Assembly: GCA_946887065.1 (NCBI GenBank)
Contig: CAMPKL010000223.1
Span: 1-6,489, forward strand
Source of the DNA: an uncultured Bryobacterales bacterium
GTDB lineage: Bacteria; Acidobacteriota; Terriglobia; Bryobacterales; UBA6623
DNA: 6,489 bases
Direction: 5' to 3'
The notes beneath the pieces were generated by a model that was not told the origin of the DNA, did no database searches, and was given only the letters and a program-made list of their open reading frames with translations. Each line of letters opens with the position of its first letter. Position 1 is the stretch's first letter. Below, in pieces: positions 1 through 5,222 of the stretch. A program made the translations under genes and the position numbers.

Positions 1-29
1 CTCCCGAGACGGCCAAAAACTCACAGCCG

Positions 30-2513
30 ATGCCTGCGCTAGCAACAGAAAATACGGACCTCGGTTCGTCCGGCGGTCTGTTTACCGCGCTTGTCGCCGC
101 CGCGGCCACGTATGCCGTGTATGCGGTGCTGCCCGCAGCCGGGAGCCCGAACTGGACAGCGGTTACGATCCTGTTGCTCGTCGCCTGCATGGCAACTCGT
201 CTACGCCTGGAGATGCCGGCGGTTGAGGGCATCTTCTCGCTTGCCTTCGTCTTCAGCTTCTCAGCTATCGCGACGCTGCCGGCTTTTTGGGCTTTCGCCG
301 TGATCGCCTCGGTGGAAGTCTTTGAATATCTGTTGGCCGACGACCGGCGCGAGACTTCCTTGGGCCGTTTGCTGCTCGAGGTACTGTTTCGCGTTTCGGT
401 CGTCGCTTTGTGCGTGCCGGTCGCCGGCGGGATTCTGAATGCTTTGGGTTCGGGCGATGCGATTTCGCGGGGACTCTCTCTGGGCCTTGCCGCCGTTGCT
501 TACTTCCTTGTGCAGACCAGCTTGCGGTCGATCCTGGTGGCCATCCAGCAATCGCGCAGCCCGTGGGATGTTTGGCGCAATCGTTTCTTCTGGACCAGTC
601 CGATCTATTTGCTCGCGCCCTTCGGCGTGATCGTCACCGGACTGCTGCTCGAACCGCGTAGCTTCTGGGATAGCTTGCTGGCGATCGGGGTGATCGGCGG
701 CGCGTACTTCTACCTGCGGAATTACTTCCCGCAACTGCACGACCGCGAAGACCGGGCGCAAAGCCTTGCCGATATTCGGCAGCGCGCGCTCGAAACTCTG
801 GCCGTGGCCATTGAGGCCAAAGACGGCAGCACGGCCGGTCACCTGCGCCGCGTGAAGTTCCTTGCCACGCAGCTCGGCCGCAAGAGGGGTTGCACGCCTG
901 AAGAGATCCGCACTCTGCAACTCGCCGCCGTGCTGCACGATGTCGGCAAGGTCGGCGTGCCCGATTACATCCTGCAGAAACCGAGCCGCCTCGACGACCG
1001 CGAATTTCAAACCATCTCCACGCACGCCGCCATCGGCGCGGGCATCGTCTCCGCCATGGATTTCCCCGAGCCCGTCGACGAAGTCGTGCTGTGCCACCAC
1101 GAGCACTGGGACGGTTCGGGATACCCGCGCGGACTAACCGGCGAGAACATTCCGCCGCTGGCACGGATTTTGACCGTAGTCGATTGTTTCGACGCACTCA
1201 TTAGCGACCGCCCTTACCGCAAGGCCATGTCGATGGAGAAAGCCATCGAGCTGATGCAGCGCCAGCGCGGCACGATCTTCGATCCGCACATCCTCGATCT
1301 CTTCCTCGACGAGTTGCCCTCGCACATGGACCAACTCGTTGTGGAACTCGCGGCTGACCGCGAAGCTTCCAAGGCCGCAGCCGACAGCGCGCCGAAGGTG
1401 AAACAAACCTGGATTCACGACGAGGTCGACATCATCGCCTCCTCGCGCATCAAGACGCTGCAGAAGCTTAGCCGCCGGCCCGACCACTTGGCTGCCTTTT
1501 ACGAAGTGCTTAGCGTCCTCGGCGCGGATCTGCATTTCGAGCGGACCTTCCAAGAAGCGTTGCGCATCATCGCGCAAGAATGCGGCGCGCGCACAGCGGC
1601 GTTGTTCGTGCATAGCCCGAAGCGCGGCAAGTTCCTGTTGCAGGCTTCCTCCGGTTTGCCCGCGCACTGCACTGGACGCCTGTGGCTGCCGGCGATCGGC
1701 GGCGTCATCGGCAAAGCCGTCGAAACCATGGCCCCCGCCATGGACGATCGGCCTCCCGTCGGCGAAGGCGAAGAGCCGCGCTACTTCGAGTTCGCCCGTT
1801 GCACGCTGGCCGTGCCGCTCATCGTGCAAGAGCGCATCGTCGGTATGATGCTTGTCTGCGCCGAACGGCCCGAAGCCTTCGACCCGGATCAGACGCTGTT
1901 CCTGTCGCTGCTGGCCGACAAGATGTCGTCGACGCTGGTCGCTTCGCAACAGTTGCGCAAGATTCACATCGACGCCAATACGGATACGGTGACGTCCCTG
2001 CCCAACGCCCGCGCCTCTTTCTTACGCTTGGAGCAAGAACTCAATCGCGCCCGGCGCCAAGAGCAAACCATTGGCGTGCTGTTCATGGATCTCGATGGTC
2101 TCAAGCCCGTCAACGACTCTTACGGCCATGCCGCCGGCGACCGGCTGTTAGCGGCCACGGCGGCCCGCTTGCGGCAGTCACTGCGCAGTTACGACTTCGT
2201 GGGCCGCATCGGCGGAGACGAATTTCTGGCGATCCTGCCGGGCATCAAGGCCGAAGACATGATGACGTCCGTCGAGCACATGAAGAAGATGGTCTCCGAG
2301 TCGCCGGTTGAGCTGGGCGAGGGGATACAAGTGCGTCCGATGATTAGCGTGGGGGCGGCGCTGTTCCCCGACGACGCCGCCGACCCGGACGAGCTGATTT
2401 ACCTGAGCGATCAGCGCATGTACGACGACAAGGAACGGACGCGGCGTCAGCCTGTGGATCCGAGTCTGACCGCTACGCCGTTCAAGGCGAAGGCGACTAC
2501 GGCGGGGGATTAA
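30..2513 (+). CDS. Membrane-anchored bifunctional c-di-GMP enzyme: TM region, HD-GYP phosphodiesterase, GAF, GGDEF cyclase
   Basis: Predicted to make and break cyclic di-GMP at the inner membrane. Residues 1-230 hold about seven or eight hydrophobic helices. A charged linker (about 232-262) leads to an HD-GYP domain (about 255-435) with H271, H303-D304, the signature HHEHWDGSGYP (356-366) and D385, all as in active phosphodiesterases. Residues about 485-640 look like a GAF sensor domain. The C-terminal GGDEF domain (about 645-800) has D687, N695/D696, an intact GGDEF at 728-732, and an RxxD inhibitory site at 719-722 five residues before it, as expected for a product-inhibited diguanylate cyclase. 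Both catalytic sites therefore look intact; which activity dominates cannot be read from sequence. The N-terminal TM region is not a sensor family I recognise. The ATG at 30 has no clear Shine-Dalgarno, and the frame stays open to the left edge, so the true start could lie upstream. The next gene has its own promoter. Domain calls are secure; the start is not. Confidence 0.93.
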   Translation: MPALATENTDLGSSGGLFTALVAAAATYAVYAVLPAAGSPNWTAVTILLLVACMATRLRLEMPAVEGIFSLAFVFSFSAIATLPAFWAFAVIASVEVFEYLLADDRRETSLGRLLLEVLFRVSVVALCVPVAGGILNALGSGDAISRGLSLGLAAVAYFLVQTSLRSILVAIQQSRSPWDVWRNRFFWTSPIYLLAPFGVIVTGLLLEPRSFWDSLLAIGVIGGAYFYLRNYFPQLHDREDRAQSLADIRQRALETLAVAIEAKDGSTAGHLRRVKFLATQLGRKRGCTPEEIRTLQLAAVLHDVGKVGVPDYILQKPSRLDDREFQTISTHAAIGAGIVSAMDFPEPVDEVVLCHHEHWDGSGYPRGLTGENIPPLARILTVVDCFDALISDRPYRKAMSMEKAIELMQRQRGTIFDPHILDLFLDELPSHMDQLVVELAADREASKAAADSAPKVKQTWIHDEVDIIASSRIKTLQKLSRRPDHLAAFYEVLSVLGADLHFERTFQEALRIIAQECGARTAALFVHSPKRGKFLLQASSGLPAHCTGRLWLPAIGGVIGKAVETMAPAMDDRPPVGEGEEPRYFEFARCTLAVPLIVQERIVGMMLVCAERPEAFDPDQTLFLSLLADKMSSTLVASQQLRKIHIDANTDTVTSLPNARASFLRLEQELNRARRQEQTIGVLFMDLDGLKPVNDSYGHAAGDRLLAATAARLRQSLRSYDFVGRIGGDEFLAILPGIKAEDMMTSVEHMKKMVSESPVELGEGIQVRPMISVGAALFPDDAADPDELIYLSDQRMYDDKERTRRQPVDPSLTATPFKAKATTAGD

Positions 2514-2580
2514 GCTAGGCCGACCCGAGCCGTGGGCGTGAGCACATGGTTGCTTGGTTTCATAATCCCGCCGAATTTAC

Positions 2581-2609
2581 TGGTCATCTCCATAAACCGC
2601 GGTTATAAT
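2581..2609 (+). promoter_or_regulatory. Sigma-70-type promoter for the small secreted protein gene
   Basis: A perfect TATAAT lies at 2604-2609. Exactly 17 bp upstream is TGGTCA (2581-2586), which matches TTGACA at four of six positions. Transcription would start near 2616, giving an untranslated leader of about 40 bases that contains the strong Shine-Dalgarno at 2640. A perfect 10-bp palindrome, AACCGCGGTT (2595-2604), occupies the end of the spacer and touches the first base of the -10 box, so a repressor bound there would occlude polymerase. Sequence match only. Confidence 0.6.
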
Positions 2610-2639
2610 CCCCGCGACTTTATATATCCGTGGGCTGAT

Positions 2640-2646
2640 AAGGAGG
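2640..2646 (+). promoter_or_regulatory. Strong ribosome binding site that sets a GTG start
   Basis: AAGGAGG is a near-perfect anti-16S match and sits 9 bases before the GTG at 2656. It supports the GTG as the real start of the 148-residue protein. None of the other genes with a visible start here has a comparable site. Confidence 0.85.
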
Positions 2647-2655
2647 GCTAAATCC

Positions 2656-3102
2656 GTGAAGACCCTACTCGTTTTCTGTCGCCTCGGCTTCGCCTCGCCG
2701 CTGGGACTGTTCGCTCAAGCGGCCGCGTGGGCGCCGGTCCAGGGTCTCGGGCCTGGGGAACGGATTGAGGTCAAGCTGTTCTCGCGCGGCGGCCGCATGA
2801 ATGGCACCGTCGAGCAAGTGACCGATGAGACGCTCGTAGTGCGTCATAAGAAGGGCGTCGCAACATTCGACCGGCCTGACGTGCGCCGCGTGCGCATCGA
2901 CTCCGGCAAGAAAAGCAAGTTTGGACAGATCACCGGCATAGCCATCATGGCGGCAATTTCCGTGAACGCTGACGTTCCCAGATGGAATCGCGTCGCCGAC
3001 GTTGCTTTTGCGACTGGCTCGGGCTTTCTTACTGGTTGGGGTATCGACGGGATGGTCGACAGTTACCGGCGTAGGACGATTTACGAAGGCCAGAAAAAGT
3101 AG
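2656..3102 (+). CDS. Small exported protein of unknown function with barrel-like stretch and glycine-rich hydrophobic tail
   Basis: I do not recognise a named family. The 148-residue product begins with MKTLLVFCRLGF and a hydrophobic stretch to about residue 20 (LGLFA followed by QAAA), which reads as a Sec signal peptide. C8 lies inside the hydrophobic core and not in a lipobox, so a lipoprotein is unlikely. Residues about 33-82 alternate short beta-like segments (ERIEVKLFS, GRMNGTVEQV, ETLVVRHKKG, DVRRVRI), a pattern seen in small SH3- or Sm-like barrels. Residues 88-104 and 114-133 are hydrophobic and glycine-rich (GxGxxxGxGxxG at 121-132), possibly membrane-inserting. The end is basic (RRR at 138-140). 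The GTG start is fixed by the AAGGAGG 9 bases upstream. It has its own promoter and appears monocistronic. Small proteins of this style are, from memory, frequent in Acidobacteriota. The coding call is firm; the function is unknown. Confidence 0.82.
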   Translation: MKTLLVFCRLGFASPLGLFAQAAAWAPVQGLGPGERIEVKLFSRGGRMNGTVEQVTDETLVVRHKKGVATFDRPDVRRVRIDSGKKSKFGQITGIAIMAAISVNADVPRWNRVADVAFATGSGFLTGWGIDGMVDSYRRRTIYEGQKK

Positions 3103-3128
3103 GTTCGCGAGCTAATCGAAGCTAGAAT

Positions 3129-3150
3129 CGCCGCAAGCGGCGCGCGCCGC
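3129..3150. repeat. GC-rich overlapping inverted repeats after the small exported gene
   Basis: CGCCGC (3129-3134), AA, GCGGCG (3137-3142), CG, CGCCGC (3145-3150) are three mutually complementary arms. The middle arm can pair with either side, giving a tight hairpin (3129-3142) or a perfect 14-bp palindrome (3137-3150). It begins 26 bases after the stop codon at 3102. No T-run follows, so it is not a canonical intrinsic terminator; a stem that slows polymerase or protects the mRNA 3' end is possible. Confidence 0.55.
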
Positions 3151-3200
3151 CCACTAATCCGGATCACGGTCGCGTCTTTTGGGCGCATTTGTGAGAGTAT

Positions 3201-3233
3201 CCTTGCCCCCTTCTCCGTTTTGTGGGGCTAAGG
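3201..3233 (+). other. Potential RNA stem-loop in the spacer before the methyltransferase gene
   Basis: CCTTGCCCC (3201-3209) pairs with GGGGC-T-AAGG (3224-3233), giving nine base pairs with one bulged T and a 14-base loop containing TTTT. The right arm holds the Shine-Dalgarno-like AAGGA, but the only nearby start codon (GTG 3238) reaches a stop after four codons, so no gene follows it directly. No T-run follows the stem on the + strand. The rest of 3103-3339 holds no ORF of note and no tRNA. Confidence 0.35.
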
Positions 3234-3304
3234 AAACGTGCAGGTTGCGTGAAATTCAAGGACGACCGCGGCATGGTACTTCAGTACTTTTTGAGGTTTA
3301 GAAC

Positions 3305-3333
3305 TTGATCAACTTCCCCTATGCCTCTATTCT
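3305..3333 (+). promoter_or_regulatory. Candidate promoter for the FkbM methyltransferase gene, close to a leaderless start
   Basis: TTGATC (3305-3310) and TATTCT (3328-3333) each match the sigma-70 consensus at four of six positions and are exactly 17 bp apart. The expected transcription start is about 3340, which is the GTG start codon itself. No Shine-Dalgarno precedes that GTG, which agrees with leaderless translation. The match is modest and could be chance. Confidence 0.35.
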
Positions 3334-3339
3334 CGATTT

Positions 3340-4578
3340 GTGGCGCCAAATCCAAAAGTACGCGTGTCCTTTCTTATCGCGGTGTGCATACTGGCTGCCG
3401 GCTTAATCTATTCCCTACCCGGATTGGTCCCCGCCGCGTCCTTGATCCTCGCAGTCGGACAGTTCTACGGCTCCAGCGAGCGTGGCCGCTGGTTTCGCGC
3501 CGCCGGTTTCCTGGCCCTGGGCGTGGGGCTCGCCTCATTCCAGTTCCTGGGCGGCTCGCTATCAGCGTCTTCAATTCATCCCGACGTGCCGCTGGCGTTT
3601 TTCGCCGTCCTGAGCGCGACGGCGATGATCTTCACGTCGGACAGAAAGCGAACAGCCTGCGTCGCCGTCATAGCGCTGGCGGCCGGATTGTACTTTTCCT
3701 CCCGCGATCGAGGCGGCGAATCGGCTTACTGGCGAGCGGCCATCATCGCGAAGAAGGCTGCCGGCAACCTGCCTTATCTATCCTGGCCCTATACCGCCAA
3801 GGAAGCTTTCGGCGAACGTTTCTCGTTTTTTAGACAAATCGACCCAGAGCGTTTCGTCGAAGTCGTGGGCCGGCAAGCCGGCCCTCAAGGTGAGTTGGAA
3901 CTCTACCGCACCGCGCTTGGCGACATGTGGGCCCCGGCGGCAAATCACCCGTCCGTCGCGCTCATTGTGGAAGAGATGACTGACCTCGCCGAATACGAGA
4001 TCGACGAAATCAAAATTAAGCCCGGCGACGTCGTCATCGATTGCGGCGGGCATGTCGGCTTCTACACGAAACTCGCGCTCAGCCGCGGAGCCGAGTTGGT
4101 GGTGGCATTCGAGCCTGACCCAGAAAACTACTGGTGCTTCCGCGAGAATCTTAAAGACGAGATCGCCGACGGTCGCGTCAAACTCATTCAGGCCGGCGTA
4201 TGGGACAAGAAGGATAAGTTGACTTTTTTCCACTCGACGTCGAACCCCGGAGCCCACGGTTTCTTCCGCCAGGCCGGTGCAGTCGCCTATGATGACGTGC
4301 CCGTGGCGCCGCTGGATGATTTTGTCGCCGAACTGGGCCTGGACCGCGTGGATTGGATCAAGATGGATATCGAAGGCGCCGAGCAGCGAGCGCTAAACGG
4401 CGCCGCCAAGGTGTTGCAGAGATTCAAACCGCACTTGGCCATTTGCACCTATCACCGGGTGGACGATCACGAAGCCGTCCTCGATGCCGCTCTTGGCGGG
4501 AATTCGTCTTATTCGGTCTCGGCTAAGCGCGTCCTCGCCGGCGACATCATTAGGCCGAAGGTGCTTTTCTTCCACTAA
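3340..4578 (+). CDS. FkbM-family SAM-dependent methyltransferase with N-terminal transmembrane region
   Basis: The C-terminal half is an FkbM-type (Methyltransf_21) Rossmann methyltransferase, a family that methylates hydroxyls on sugars, polyketides and similar products. Visible are SAM motif I, VVIDCGGHVGFY (231-242), the acidic AFEPDP strand end with E258 (256-261), and the family signature DWIKMDIEGAE (338-348). Residues 9-121 form four or five hydrophobic helices (about 9-28, 30-43, 52-70, 83-99, 105-120), and a linker of about 100 residues follows. FkbM enzymes are usually soluble, so this one is probably membrane-tethered, acting on a lipid-linked or envelope glycan; that substrate is inferred. 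The GTG start lacks a Shine-Dalgarno. The frame is open upstream to 3295 without another usual start codon, and GTG 3364 is the alternative; either start keeps most of helix one. No glycosyltransferase or polysaccharide gene lies beside it. Family confidence is high; substrate is unknown. Confidence 0.9.
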   Translation: MAPNPKVRVSFLIAVCILAAGLIYSLPGLVPAASLILAVGQFYGSSERGRWFRAAGFLALGVGLASFQFLGGSLSASSIHPDVPLAFFAVLSATAMIFTSDRKRTACVAVIALAAGLYFSSRDRGGESAYWRAAIIAKKAAGNLPYLSWPYTAKEAFGERFSFFRQIDPERFVEVVGRQAGPQGELELYRTALGDMWAPAANHPSVALIVEEMTDLAEYEIDEIKIKPGDVVIDCGGHVGFYTKLALSRGAELVVAFEPDPENYWCFRENLKDEIADGRVKLIQAGVWDKKDKLTFFHSTSNPGAHGFFRQAGAVAYDDVPVAPLDDFVAELGLDRVDWIKMDIEGAEQRALNGAAKVLQRFKPHLAICTYHRVDDHEAVLDAALGGNSSYSVSAKRVLAGDIIRPKVLFFH

Positions 4579-4628
4579 CCGAACAGGGTAGGTTTCCGAG
4601 GGACAACGTCCGGTTCCCGCGGAGACGG

Positions 4629-5210
4629 CTAGCTGATCCCGCCCAGGATTTCTGCGAGCGAGCGGGCGGTTTTGGCTTGGATGGTGTAGCCGTAGCGGCG
4701 CTGCGGGTCTTCGTCGCGGGTGAGGGTGTAGCCGTCTTTGCCGAAGATGCGGTCGAGCGCCGCGGTCAGGCCGCTCTTCAGAGCGGCCACGGTAGCGTCG
4801 TCGTTGGGAAAGCCCAGCCGATCGTTGATCGCAACGCTCCACTGGCCGCCTTGCGGCTCTAGGTTCGCCGGCCATTCCTCTTCGCCGGTGAGCCGAACGG
4901 AAAGCGTCAGGTGACGCTTCATCGCTTCGACGAAACGCTCTTCGACGGAACCCGCTAAGCCCTTGCGCGTTTGCAGCAACAGGCCGGGTCCGGGGACATT
5001 CGTGTCGAGCGAAAAATGGTCGCGCTTGCCGGCCATCATGACTTTGGGCCCGCGCTCCATGTGCGCGTAGTCGGCGAGATCGACCCAGTCCTCGGGAGCG
5101 TCGGTCTCCTGACGCCAGCGTTCGAATACCGTCAAGATCGGGTCGACCGAGTACTTCTCGGGCGTCCCGACCTGGACTTTCCAGTCGATGCGTTGCAGAT
5201 CGTTTGCCAT
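4629..5210 (-). CDS. Uncharacterised soluble protein encoded directly after the nitrite/sulfite reductase
   Basis: I do not recognise a family. The 193-residue product begins MANDLQRIDWKVQV and has no signal peptide, no membrane helix and no cysteine, so it is not itself an iron-sulfur or ferredoxin-like electron carrier. The most motif-like stretch is GKRDHFSLDT followed by NVPGPGLLLQTRKG (61-84), then a helical segment SVEERFVEAMKRHL (88-101). The second half (about 102-193) mixes strands and helices and ends in ARSLAEILGGIS. I chose the ATG at 5210 over the in-frame TTG at 5219 because a weak GGA lies just before the ATG and the TTG would sit only 3 bases after the upstream stop. It begins 12 bp after the reductase stop codon, so the two are very likely one transcript. 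A role as an assembly, electron-transfer or regulatory partner of the reductase is inferred from position only. It does not resemble DUF934 or DUF2849, small families known near such reductases. Confidence 0.8.
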   Translation of the reverse strand: MANDLQRIDWKVQVGTPEKYSVDPILTVFERWRQETDAPEDWVDLADYAHMERGPKVMMAGKRDHFSLDTNVPGPGLLLQTRKGLAGSVEERFVEAMKRHLTLSVRLTGEEEWPANLEPQGGQWSVAINDRLGFPNDDATVAALKSGLTAALDRIFGKDGYTLTRDEDPQRRYGYTIQAKTARSLAEILGGIS

Positions 5211-5222
5211 GATTTCCAACTG

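Noticed and set aside
1134..1967. Long - strand open frame (277 codons), and another at 261-1106, inside the c-di-GMP gene.
   Set aside because: Both are antisense to well-defined HD-GYP, GAF and TM coding sequence and show no domain features of their own.
3276..3292. GTACT-TC-AGTAC followed by five T, resembling an intrinsic terminator.
   Set aside because: The stem is only four or five AT-containing pairs with a very tight loop, and it lies over 170 bases after the preceding stop codon; too weak to call.
3103..3339. Searched the spacer for a tRNA, small ORF or riboswitch.
   Set aside because: No cloverleaf-like pattern, no ORF of useful length with a ribosome binding site, and no riboswitch core that I recognise.
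3321..3833. + strand ATG frame of 170 codons overlapping the start of the methyltransferase gene.
   Set aside because: The product is arginine-rich with no domain, while the overlapping frame encodes well-formed membrane helices continuous with an FkbM domain.
5211..5219. TTG at 5219 as the start of the 193-residue protein.
   Set aside because: The ATG at 5210 is a stronger start codon with a weak GGA just upstream, and the TTG would leave only 3 bases after the reductase stop.
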